64,000 nt of DNA, taken from NCBI GenBank assembly GCA_020161145.1, contig JAIUPQ010000003.1, positions 248,001 through 312,000 of the forward strand, written 5' to 3'. The position numbers were made by a program, and so were the translations under genes. Below the pieces are notes generated by a model, which saw nothing but the letters and a program-made list of their open reading frames with translations, searched no databases and had not been told where the DNA came from. Position 1 is the stretch's first letter. Each line of letters starts with the position of its first letter. Positions 20,838 through 28,776 of the stretch are shown piece by piece. The stretch comes from Pseudomonadota bacterium. Lineage in GTDB: Bacteria; Pseudomonadota; Gammaproteobacteria; Burkholderiales; Burkholderiaceae_C.

Positions 20838-21182
20838 TCATATTACCCCACCAACTCCCACAACAGCGATAAACGCCCCAACCGGAATCAGTACGAGAAA
20901 GATCAGCAGCGCAATATTTAAAGGCGCTCCACTATCTCGATGACTGCCTTTCAGTGCAGCAACCCCCAACACGACCGCCCCAAGCCCAAGCCCCCCCAAT
21001 ATACCCAGTGACAATAATGTGATCGAAATCAATCGCCGGATAGTGTAGTACGCATCCGGCGAATTGTTAATGATTTCTGCGGAGACATTGGACCAGGTGG
21101 TCAATCCATACAGCGTCCATACAAATACCGCAAGAACAAACACCTCAAGCAGTGCCCATATCATTTGAACTGATCTACTCAT
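20838..21182 (-). CDS. Three-helix membrane immunity candidate D
   Basis: A 114-aa protein with three membrane helices (residues 5-28, 55-78 and 92-112). Its ATG overlaps the toxin D stop (ATGA), giving translational coupling. It precedes Rhs tip C by about 40 bases. The family is not recognised. Immunity to the HExxH toxin is inferred from the one-to-one order along the array. Confidence 0.6.
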   Translation of the reverse strand: MSRSVQMIWALLEVFVLAVFVWTLYGLTTWSNVSAEIINNSPDAYYTIRRLISITLLSLGILGGLGLGAVVLGVAALKGSHRDSGAPLNIALLIFLVLIPVGAFIAVVGVGGVI

Positions 21183-21787
21183 TTCGAGCACCCGCAACTG
21201 CCCGCCCCACTATTGAGAATTTGATTTTTCGCAGCATCCGTTCTGCGATTTGCCTCTCGCCTGGCCTCACTCTCTCTGCTATTCCAAGACCTTGTCACAA
21301 ATGACTGCTTATCCGCATGCCAATTCTCATGAACTATTGTATTGTACAACTCCACTCGCCCAGCTGGAGTTAGCTCCCCACCATAGAGTAAAGAGTTAAT
21401 AACTGGCCGCGCCCCTGGGCAAGAGGAAACGTAACCAGCCGTATAGCGATTTGGGGTCAACCGATCTGGATTAATGGCCTCCATTGATGGCTGAACAATA
21501 TTCATGTCAGGATTGTTTGCTTCGGCAAGCTCCGTCATGTCCTTCACATCGCACTCGGCCATGCCAAAAAGATCTATTCTTGAAATTGGATTCCCCCCCA
21601 ACATACCCAAACTATTGATCCCCCCCGCCAGCCCAATCGGATCGCTGGAGATATACCGCCCGGTGGAGGCATCATAATACCTGGCATTGTTGAACCAGAT
21701 GTGGGCGCCCAGCTCCTCGTCCTTATGATCATCCGGGATGGGACAAGTAGAAATATGGCGACTATTGACACCAATAGAAAGACACAT
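21179..21787 (-). CDS. Orphan Rhs tip D with HExxH metallopeptidase-like toxin
   Basis: A 202-aa product in which only about 45 residues of Rhs core remain (from [17 protein letters not shown]). A toxin domain of about 135 residues follows, carrying HENWH (zincin HExxH form) and a helix SRESEARREA that could supply the third ligand; it ends SCGCSK. The ATG has AGGGGGA 5-6 bases upstream, unusually good for a fragment, and the first 20 residues are not Rhs. It is the first cassette of the minus-strand train. Confidence 0.65.
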   Translation of the reverse strand: MCLSIGVNSRHISTCPIPDDHKDEELGAHIWFNNARYYDASTGRYISSDPIGLAGGINSLGMLGGNPISRIDLFGMAECDVKDMTELAEANNPDMNIVQPSMEAINPDRLTPNRYTAGYVSSCPGARPVINSLLYGGELTPAGRVELYNTIVHENWHADKQSFVTRSWNSRESEARREANRRTDAAKNQILNSGAGSCGCSK

Positions 21788-22025
21788 AAATTCCCCCTGA
21801 GTTAATAGGACAATGCCCCGCTCATGTCGTGAGCGCTGTCGCCTGATGATCCCTTTACGGGCTCATGGTTTCATCAGGAAAAACCCGCTGCGCCCAAGCG
21901 ATCGATAGGGTTTGTATGGCGACCCAGCAGATGGCGCACTTCGTGTCCAAAGCTGCGCGGCATCGACCCCATTGATGTGGCGCAGGTAGCGCGGCTGCGC
22001 TGGGCCGCAACTCGAGTCGGCTCTG
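21788..22025. other. Intergenic stretch without a recognisable gene
   Basis: This 240-base stretch between the first Rhs tip and the fliR remnant has no convincing coding frame. Its minus-strand end supplies the AGGGGGA ribosome site of tip D. A promoter for the array would be expected here, but no clear -35/-10 pair stands out. Confidence 0.4.
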
Positions 22026-22330
22026 TCACCACCCGGCTCCTCGACTGCCTCTCGATGGCTCAAACCACAGATGGCCCCCTGTCGGCAATTGGTACGCACT
22101 CACCCGGTCAGGGCCCCCGATAGCGGTCCGCACCCCCAACATCCGCGCAATCGCTTGCATGAATGGCACCGCCAGTAGCACCAGCACCAGCACCAGCACC
22201 AGCACCAGCACCAGCACCAGCACCAGCACCAGCACCAGCACCAGCAGCCCGGTGAGCATGGTGATGGGAAAGCCGAGGGCGAAGATGTTGGAAACGAAAC
22301 GGGGAGTCTTTGCTGGCTCATCCGGCCGAA
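22026..22330 (-). pseudogene. Probable fliR 3' remnant with Leu-Val expansion
   Basis: In the minus-strand frame the sequence reads FVSNIFALGFPITMLTGLL, which fits the conserved C-terminal NIFAxGFP...G segment of FliR, the flagellar export gate subunit. About twelve Leu-Val repeats and then LLAVPFMQAIARMLG follow. The front of the gene is absent (ackA starts nearby) and the tail after the repeat is not FliR-like. The other flagellar genes lie 10 kb away. The assignment rests on one short motif. Confidence 0.45.
22177..22246. repeat. Hexanucleotide tandem repeat (AGCACC)11
   Basis: Eleven perfect AGCACC units run from 22177 to 22242, then a partial unit. Read on the minus strand they code alternating Leu and Val inside the fliR-like hydrophobic segment. 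Six-base units keep the frame when copy number changes, so slippage would only lengthen or shorten the helix. Confidence 0.95.
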
Positions 22331-22343
22331 AGCGGTCACCCCC

Positions 22344-23543
22344 TCACCCCACCCCCACCACCTCCCTCGCCATCACCCACTCCTCATTGGTCGGCTCCAC
22401 CCCCACCACCACGCGACTGCCGGGGGCCGAAATGACGTCCGCATCAGCCGCATTGGCCGCATCGTCCAGGCTAATGCCCAGCCAGCCCAGGTCGGCACAG
22501 ACCCGGCGCCGCACTTCGGCCTGGTGCTCGCCGACGCCCGCAGTGAAGACCAGCAAATCCAGCCCGCCCAGCACGGCCGTCAGGGCGCCCACTTCGCGCA
22601 CGATGCGGCGCACGTAGAGCGCCAGCGCCAGGCGGGCGCGCTCGCCTTCGGGGCCGGGGTCGGCCTCGCGAGGCAGCAGCACCCGGGGCTCGGGCGAGAG
22701 GCCCGAGACGCCCAGCAGGCCGCTGCGGTGGTAGAGCATCTGGCCCAGTTGCTGGGGCGTCAGGCCCTCGGTCTCCATCAGGTAGAGCAGCGCGCCGGGG
22801 TCCAATGCGCCGCAGCGGGTGCCCATCATCAAACCGTCCAGCGCCGAGAAGCCCATGGTGGTGGCCACGCTGGCCAGGTTGTGCATGGCGCACAGGCTGG
22901 CGCCGCTGCCCAGGTGGGCCACCACGGTGCGGCCCCGGGCCAGCGCGCCATGCCGCTCGGGCAGGCGGATGGCCATGTATTCGTACGAGAGGCCGTGAAA
23001 GCCGTAGCGGCACAGCCCGCGCGCGGTGACCTCGTGCGGCAGCGGCAGCGCCTGCTCCACGGCCGGCAAGGTGTGGTGGAAGGCGGTGTCGAAGCAGGCC
23101 ACTTGCGGCAGCCCGGGGTCTTGCGCCAGCAGGATCTCCACCGCCTGCAGCGCAAACGGCTGGTGCAGCGGCGCCAGCGGGGTGTAGCTGTTGAGGTCGG
23201 CCAGCACGGCGGCGTCGATGCGCACCGGCGCCTGGTAGCGCCCGCCGCCGTGCACCACGCGGTGGGCCACGGCCACCAGCCGGCGGCCGCCCAGTTGCGC
23301 CTGCACGCGCTCGCGGATCAGCGCCAGCGCCGAGGCGTAGGGCGCAGCGGCGTCCAGCGCCACCGGCACCACGGCCAAGCCGGTGGCGCCAAAGTCGGGG
23401 TTGGGGCCGCCTATGCCTTGCACCTTGCCCCGCCAGGCGGGGGTGCGCGGCATGGGGTTGGCGCTGGCATCGAACAGCGCAAACTTGATGCTGGACGAGC
23501 CGCAGTTGAGGACGAGGATCAGGTCAGCGGGCATGGCCGTCAT
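22344..23543 (-). CDS. ackA: Acetate kinase
   Basis: Interconverts acetate plus ATP and acetyl phosphate; 399 aa. The N-terminal signature LVLNCGSSSIKFA, the catalytic region with VAHRVVHGGG, FDTAFHH and the phosphate-loop AHLGSGASL are all present. The ATG at 23543 overlaps the upstream pta stop by 4 bases (ATGA). A second ATG three codons later is equally close to the conserved start. It forms an operon with the MaoC-Pta fusion, giving a complete acetyl-CoA/acetate (or propionyl/butyryl) pathway. Confidence 0.96.
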   Translation of the reverse strand: MTAMPADLILVLNCGSSSIKFALFDASANPMPRTPAWRGKVQGIGGPNPDFGATGLAVVPVALDAAAPYASALALIRERVQAQLGGRRLVAVAHRVVHGGGRYQAPVRIDAAVLADLNSYTPLAPLHQPFALQAVEILLAQDPGLPQVACFDTAFHHTLPAVEQALPLPHEVTARGLCRYGFHGLSYEYMAIRLPERHGALARGRTVVAHLGSGASLCAMHNLASVATTMGFSALDGLMMGTRCGALDPGALLYLMETEGLTPQQLGQMLYHRSGLLGVSGLSPEPRVLLPREADPGPEGERARLALALYVRRIVREVGALTAVLGGLDLLVFTAGVGEHQAEVRRRVCADLGWLGISLDDAANAADADVISAPGSRVVVGVEPTNEEWVMAREVVGVG

Positions 23544-24931
23544 GGGGGTGTGCGCCGGTAGTGGTGGGCCAGCATCAGCGCCACCGCACACGACGCCATG
23601 CGCGCCTGGTGGCTGTCGGCGCGGCTGGTCAGGATCACGGGCACCTTGGCGCCCAGCACGATGCCGGCGCTGGCGGCCTGGCCCAGGTAGATCAGCTGCT
23701 TGGCCAGCATGTTGCCGCTCTCCAGGTCGGGCACCAGCAGGATGTCGGCCTGCCCGGCCACTGGAGAGACGATGCCTTTGGTGCGCGCGGCGGCGATGGA
23801 GATGGCGTTGTCAAAGGCCAGCGGCCCGTCCAGCACGCCGCCGCTGATCTGGCCGCGCTCGGCCATCTTGCACAGCGCCGCCGCATCCAGCGTGGCCGGC
23901 ATGGTGGGGTTGACGGTTTCCACCGCCGCCAGGATGGCCACCTTGGGCTGGGCCACGCCCAGCACCTGGGCCAGGTCGATGGCGTTGCGCACGATGTCGG
24001 CCTTTTGCTGCAGGTCGGGCGCCAGGTTGACCGCCGCGTCGGTGACGATGAAGGGGCGCGGGTAATGCGGCGTCTGCAGCACAAAGCAATGGCTGACGCG
24101 GCGCTTGGTGCGCAGCGGGCTGGCCGAGGCCACCACCGCGCCCATCAGCTCGTCGGTGTGCAGGCTGCCCTTCATCAACGCCTCCACCTTGCCCTGGCCG
24201 GCCAGCTCCACGGCCCGTGCGGCGGCGGCGTGGCTGTGCGGCACGTCGATGACCTCCACCCCGCTCAAGTCCAGTTGGTGCTGGGCCGCCACGGCGGCCA
24301 GCCTGGCCTGCGGCGCCACCAGCACCGGCTCGATCAGGCCGGCCGCGCGGGCGTCCAGCGCAGCCGCCAGGCTGGCCTCGTCGCAGGGGTGCACCACCGC
24401 CACCCGGATGGGCGCCAGCGGGTGGACGTGGGCCAGCAGGTGCTGCACCCGCCCCTGCCCGCCCACGCAGATGCCGGTTTCGGGCAGGTCGTCGCCGTCG
24501 CGCGGATCGGACGCCGCCACCTCCACCTCGCCCTCGAAGACCGGCTCGCCCGCCGGGCTGGTGCCGGTGCAGTGCAGCGTCACATGCCCGGTGTCGGGGT
24601 GGCGCCGGGTGACCTCCACGGCCACCTGCACGCGGTCGCCGATCCGGATGGGCGCCAGAAAGCGCAGTTGGTGGCCGCGGCAGACCGCCCCCGTGCTGGC
24701 CAGGCAGGTGCCCACGGCCGAGGCCACCAGCGCGCCCACCCAGGTGCCAATGCCGGCAAGCGCCTGGCTGCGCAGCGAGGCCACCGTCGCCTGGCCGCCG
24801 TCTTGCGGGCCGGGTTCACTGGCCAGGGCCGAGAACAGTTGCAGGCTCTCCAGCGTCAGCATCCGTTCGATGTGGGCGCGGTCGCCCACGGCGATCTCGC
24901 TGAAGCGGCGGTTGGGTGGGGTGGGTGTCAT
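23540..24931 (-). CDS. MaoC-phosphate acetyltransferase fusion
   Basis: Bifunctional protein of 463 aa. Residues 1-145 are a MaoC/hotdog domain (enoyl-CoA hydratase type), with a GTWVGALVASAVGT helix and the RFLAPIRIGDRVQVAVEV strand. From about residue 160 it is a phosphate acetyl/butyryltransferase domain, with DAAVNLAPDLQQKADIVRNAIDLA and a late GADILLVPDLESGNM-like block (here GQADILLVPDLE). Such fusions are typical of betaproteobacteria and often act on short acyl-CoAs in polyhydroxyalkanoate or butyrate turnover. The ATG is preferred because upstream sequence is antisense to the efflux gene. It is coupled to ackA. Confidence 0.93.
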   Translation of the reverse strand: MTPTPPNRRFSEIAVGDRAHIERMLTLESLQLFSALASEPGPQDGGQATVASLRSQALAGIGTWVGALVASAVGTCLASTGAVCRGHQLRFLAPIRIGDRVQVAVEVTRRHPDTGHVTLHCTGTSPAGEPVFEGEVEVAASDPRDGDDLPETGICVGGQGRVQHLLAHVHPLAPIRVAVVHPCDEASLAAALDARAAGLIEPVLVAPQARLAAVAAQHQLDLSGVEVIDVPHSHAAAARAVELAGQGKVEALMKGSLHTDELMGAVVASASPLRTKRRVSHCFVLQTPHYPRPFIVTDAAVNLAPDLQQKADIVRNAIDLAQVLGVAQPKVAILAAVETVNPTMPATLDAAALCKMAERGQISGGVLDGPLAFDNAISIAAARTKGIVSPVAGQADILLVPDLESGNMLAKQLIYLGQAASAGIVLGAKVPVILTSRADSHQARMASCAVALMLAHHYRRTPP

Positions 24932-24986
24932 GGGTGGTTGAAGATGCGCAGATGTCCCCCGAGCATGCACCAGGAATCGGTCATCG

Positions 24987-26510
24987 TCAGCGCGCGGTGT
25001 CGGCCACAACCGCCGCCGGTGCCGGCGGCACGTTGCCCACCGCCTTGTGGATGGCCACGAAGCGGGTGCCCAGCCGGCCCTGGCTGGCCAGCAGCTCGCG
25101 CCGCGCCTGCAGGTGGCTGCGCTGGCTGTCGAGCACGGCGATGAAGTCGGCCGCGCCGCCGTCGTAGCGCGCCTGCGCCAGCGCCAGCGCGTCGCCGGTG
25201 GCCTGCACACGCGCGGCCTGCTCGCCGGCCTGCTGCTGCTCGGCGGTGTAGGCACTCAAGGCGTCGTCAATCTCCTGCCAGGCCCGGCGCACGGTCTGCT
25301 GGTAGGCCACGGCCGCCTCCTGCTGCTCCAGCTCGCGCAGTTGCACCTGGCCTTTGCGGCGGCCGCCGTCGAACAGCGGCAGGCTCAGGCTGGGCCCGAT
25401 GGACCAGCTGCGGCTGCCGCCATCGGCCCATTCGCTGCCCAGGTAGGACTCCAGGCCCAGGCGTGCGCCCAGGCGGATGCTGGGGTAGAGGTCGGCCCGG
25501 GCCACGCCGATGCGGGCGGTGGCGCGGTGCAGCCGCGCCTCGGCGGCGCGGATGTCGGGCCGGCGCAGCGCCACCTCCGAGGGCAGGCCCAGCGCCAGGT
25601 CGGGCAACGCAGCCTGGCCGCCTTCGGCCTGCGGCGCCAGCTCGCTGCGCAGCGCCCCCGGCGCCTCGCCCAGCAGCAGCGCCACCTGGTTGGCGCTGGC
25701 GGCCTCTTGCGCCTGCAGGCCCGGCAGTTGCGCGGTGAGCGCGGCCAGCTCGGCGCGCTGACGCGCCAGATCCAGGTGGTCGGTGGTGCCGGCCTGCACG
25801 CGGGCCTGCAGCAAGTCCAGGCGGCTGGCCAGCGCGGCCATGTCTGCGCGCGCCAGCCGGATCTGGCGCTGGGTGGTGCGCAGGTCGAGATAGTGGCGCG
25901 CCACGTCGCTGGTCAGGCTCAGCCGGGCCAGCTCCAGCAGCGCGGCCTGCTGGGCCACGTCGGCATCGGCGGCCTCGATGGTGCGACGCACGCGCCCCCA
26001 CAAGTCCAGCTCCCACGAGGCATCAAAGCCGGCCTGGTAGAGCGTGAACGGCTGGGCCAGCACCTGGGCCAGGCCGGCGCGGTCGCCCCCGATGGCGTCG
26101 ATCATGCGGATGCTGGCGCCATGCTCGCTCTGGCGCTGGCGGTTGATGCCGCCGCTGGCGTCCACCTGCGGCCCGCGCTGGGCCGCCACGGTGCCGTACT
26201 GCGCGCGGGCCTGGGCAAAGTGCAGGGCCGCCGTCTGCAGGTCGGGGCTGGCGGCCAGGGCGCGCTGTTCGAGCCGCTCCAGCACCGGGTCGCCAAAGGC
26301 CTGCCACCAGGGGGTATCGGGCAAGGCCTCGGTGCCCACCGGCGCGCGCAGCGCGGCGTCGGCGCTGCGCCAACTGGCCCAGTCGGGGGGCGCAGCCGGT
26401 GTGGGCTGGACGAAATCGGGCCCCACGGCGGCGCAGCCGGCCAGCGCCAGCGCGCACAAGGCCAGGCTCCAGCGCGCCGCAGGAGGCGAAAGACGATGCA
26501 AGTCGGACAT
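24987..26510 (-). CDS. NodT-family efflux outer-membrane lipoprotein
   Basis: Outer-membrane channel of the TolC/OprM type, 507 aa, the exit duct of the export system encoded just upstream. The lipobox is LALAGCAAVG, lipidated near Cys26. Two OEP repeats of long helices follow: about residues 80-280, rich in LARxxxA patterns, and about 300-495, with SLPLFDGGRRKGQV and ARYDGGAADFIAVLDSQR. The ATG is 14 bases after the permease stop, so it is the last gene of a five-gene minus-strand operon. Confidence 0.93.
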   Translation of the reverse strand: MSDLHRLSPPAARWSLALCALALAGCAAVGPDFVQPTPAAPPDWASWRSADAALRAPVGTEALPDTPWWQAFGDPVLERLEQRALAASPDLQTAALHFAQARAQYGTVAAQRGPQVDASGGINRQRQSEHGASIRMIDAIGGDRAGLAQVLAQPFTLYQAGFDASWELDLWGRVRRTIEAADADVAQQAALLELARLSLTSDVARHYLDLRTTQRQIRLARADMAALASRLDLLQARVQAGTTDHLDLARQRAELAALTAQLPGLQAQEAASANQVALLLGEAPGALRSELAPQAEGGQAALPDLALGLPSEVALRRPDIRAAEARLHRATARIGVARADLYPSIRLGARLGLESYLGSEWADGGSRSWSIGPSLSLPLFDGGRRKGQVQLRELEQQEAAVAYQQTVRRAWQEIDDALSAYTAEQQQAGEQAARVQATGDALALAQARYDGGAADFIAVLDSQRSHLQARRELLASQGRLGTRFVAIHKAVGNVPPAPAAVVADTAR

Positions 26511-26524
26511 GGCGAACCCCACGA

Positions 26525-27640
26525 TCAGGACATACGGTTGCGAAACAGCCAGGCGGCCAGCGGCAGCGTCACGGCGGCCATCAGCAGCAAGGGGATGAAT
26601 TCGTGCCAGACCTGGGCCAGGCCGGCACCTTCCAGGTAGATGCCGCGCACGATGCTCATGCCGAAGCGCAGCGGATTGACGTAGGTGGCGATCTGCAGCA
26701 CCTCGGGCATGTTGCGCACCGGCGTCAGCAGGCCCGACAGCAGCATCAGCGGCATGATGACCATGAAGGTGTAGAGCATGGCCTGCTGCATGCTGCTGGC
26801 CAGGGCCGAGATCGACAGGCCCACGCCCACCACGGCGATGTTGAAGGTCACCAGCCCCAGGTAGAGCAGGCCCACCGAGCCGTTGAGCGGAATCTCGAAC
26901 CAGAAGCGGATGATCAGGAAGATGAGGGTGGACTGCAGCAGGCCCACCGCAATGGCCGGCAGCGCCTTGCCGATCAGGATCTGCATGGGCGTCAGCGGTG
27001 TCACCAGCAACTGGTCGAAGGTGCCCTGCTCGCGCTCGCGCGCCACCGACAGCGCGGACAGCAGCAGCGTCTGCATCATGCTCAGCGCCGCAATCAGGGC
27101 GGGCATCATGTTCCAGCGCGATTCGAGGTTGGGGTTGTACCAGGCCCGCCGCTCGATGGTGATGCCCCCAGCGCCGCCGCTGCGGGCGGCGTTGAAGTCG
27201 GCCACGATGGCGCCGACGTAGCTGCTGGCGGTGCCGGCGGTGGTGGAGTTGCGGCCGTCGAGAATGACCTGCAGCGGCGCGGTCTGGTTGGCCGCCAGCC
27301 TGGCCTCGAAGTCGGACGGGATGCTGATCACCATCAGCGCCCGGCCGGCATCGATCTGGCCGGCGATCTGCTGCGACGAGGTCAGCGTGGCCTCGCGCAC
27401 GAACACCCCCGTGCCGTCCAGTCGCGTCAGCAGCTCGACCGAGGCCGCGCTGCGGCTTTGGTCCAGCACCGCGTAGGGCACTTGCTTGAGGTCGTAGGTG
27501 GCGCCGTAGCCGAACAGCAGCGCCTGCATCAGCGCCGGCACGAACAGGATGACCCGGCTGGAGGGCTCTTTGACGAGCGCCAGCAGTTCCTTGAGGATGA
27601 GGGCGCCAATCTGCGCCAGCGTGGCCGTGAAGGAGGTCAT
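26525..27640 (-). CDS. ABC-2 type permease (YbhR/YhhJ-like)
   Basis: Inner-membrane permease of 371 aa. It has one N-terminal helix (residues 28-46), a large periplasmic domain (50-170) and five C-terminal helices starting near ALIAALSMMQTLLLSALSVAREREQGT, the ABC2_membrane signature. It ends FRNRMS. It pairs with the next permease to make the membrane part of the exporter, driven by the double-ATPase protein. The ATG is preceded by AGGA-like purines and follows the other permease by 5 bases. Confidence 0.92.
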   Translation of the reverse strand: MTSFTATLAQIGALILKELLALVKEPSSRVILFVPALMQALLFGYGATYDLKQVPYAVLDQSRSAASVELLTRLDGTGVFVREATLTSSQQIAGQIDAGRALMVISIPSDFEARLAANQTAPLQVILDGRNSTTAGTASSYVGAIVADFNAARSGGAGGITIERRAWYNPNLESRWNMMPALIAALSMMQTLLLSALSVAREREQGTFDQLLVTPLTPMQILIGKALPAIAVGLLQSTLIFLIIRFWFEIPLNGSVGLLYLGLVTFNIAVVGVGLSISALASSMQQAMLYTFMVIMPLMLLSGLLTPVRNMPEVLQIATYVNPLRFGMSIVRGIYLEGAGLAQVWHEFIPLLLMAAVTLPLAAWLFRNRMS

Positions 27641-27645
27641 GGGCG

Positions 27646-28776
27646 TCAATCCAGTGTCTTGCGCAGCGTGCGGCGCGTGGCCCAGGCCAGCACCACCGCG
27701 TAGCCGCAGAGGATTGCCGTGCTGCGCAGCACGGCAAGCCAGTCGGTGCCGGCCAGAAACAGGGTCTTGATCAGGCCCATGAAATGCGTGGCGGGCAGCA
27801 GGTTGCTGATCACCTGGACCGCCACCGGCACGTTGCGCAGGTCGAACACGAAGCCCGACAGCATCATGGCCGGCATGAAGCTGGCCAGCAGCGCCATCTG
27901 GCTGGCCAGGAACTGGTTGCGCGTCACGCCGGAGATGAACAGCCCCAGCAGCAGCGAGACGGCCAGGTAGAGCATGGAGACGCCGAAGATGACCACCAGC
28001 GAGCCGCGCATCGGCACCTGGAACAGGTAGGAGGCCGCCAGCAGGCACAGCACCAGATCGACGGCGCCGATCACCAGATACGGCGCCAGCTTGGTCAGCA
28101 CCAGCTCGGTCGGCCGCACCGGCGTCACGAACAGCGACTCCAGCGTGCCGCGCTCCCACTCGCGGGCAATCAGCAGCGAGGTCAGAAACGCCCCCACCAG
28201 CGTCATCACCAGCACGATCAGGCCCGGCACCAGGTACCAGGTGCTGGTGCCCGCCTCGTTGAACCACATGCGCTGCACCACCTCGACGCGGCCGGTGGCG
28301 GGCGGGCGGTTGGCGCTGCGGTCGGCCTGCTGCTGCGCCCAGGTGCCGATGGCGCCGCCGACATAGCCCTCCACCGCCTGCGCCGTGGTGGTGTTGGCAC
28401 CATTGACGATGAGCTGGACGCGGGCATCCCCTGCCGCCAGCCGGCGCGAGAAGTCGGCCGGCACGCGCACGATGCCATCGACCTCGCCGGCGCGCAGGCG
28501 AGCCTGGGCCTCGGCCATGCCGGGCGCCCGGACCGGTGCCAGCCAGGGCGAGCCCTGCAAACCCGCCACGGCGTCGTGCGCCGTGGGCGAGCGGTCTTCC
28601 ATGACCACGGCCACCGGCGCGTTGGTCACGTCGAACGACAGGCCGTAGCCAAACAACAGGATCAGCATGGCCGGCAGCAGCAGGCCCACGGCCAGGTTGC
28701 TCTTGTCGCGCAGCATCTGCCGCACCTCTTTGCGCAGCAAGGCCATGAAGCGCCGGGCCGTTCCAGGGGTGTTCAT
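27646..28776 (-). CDS. ABC-2 type permease (YbhS-like)
   Basis: Second permease of the exporter, 376 aa, with the same layout: helix near residues 28-46, periplasmic domain to about 190, then the helices beginning WYLVPGLIVLVMTLVGAFLTSLLIAREWERGTLESL. It overlaps the ATPase stop by 4 bases (ATGA). In E. coli the equivalents YbhS and YbhR form one complex, and the order here (adaptor, ATPase, two permeases, outer-membrane duct) matches that with an added NodT gene. The substrate is unknown, probably hydrophobic drugs. Confidence 0.92.
   Translation of the reverse strand: MNTPGTARRFMALLRKEVRQMLRDKSNLAVGLLLPAMLILLFGYGLSFDVTNAPVAVVMEDRSPTAHDAVAGLQGSPWLAPVRAPGMAEAQARLRAGEVDGIVRVPADFSRRLAAGDARVQLIVNGANTTTAQAVEGYVGGAIGTWAQQQADRSANRPPATGRVEVVQRMWFNEAGTSTWYLVPGLIVLVMTLVGAFLTSLLIAREWERGTLESLFVTPVRPTELVLTKLAPYLVIGAVDLVLCLLAASYLFQVPMRGSLVVIFGVSMLYLAVSLLLGLFISGVTRNQFLASQMALLASFMPAMMLSGFVFDLRNVPVAVQVISNLLPATHFMGLIKTLFLAGTDWLAVLRSTAILCGYAVVLAWATRRTLRKTLD

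Larger units (their letters stand above)
16413..21735. repeat. Four direct copies of the Rhs core end
   Basis: Near-identical segments lie at about 16413-17186 (A), 18205-18797 (B, internally deleted), 19650-20799 (C, longest) and 21590-21735 (D, shortest). All are on one strand and differ by scattered substitutions. A and B both start at the same methionine codon of the core, a shared breakpoint. No transposase or terminal inverted repeat is present, so the copies are best explained by recombination among rhs genes. Confidence 0.85.

Noticed and set aside
16413-21735. Repeated blocks considered as insertion sequences
   Set aside because: The repeats encode Rhs core protein and lack transposase genes, terminal inverted repeats and target duplications.
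22177-22246. Tandem repeat considered as a CRISPR or regulatory array
   Set aside because: Units are six bases with no spacers; it is a simple-sequence repeat within a coding-like frame.
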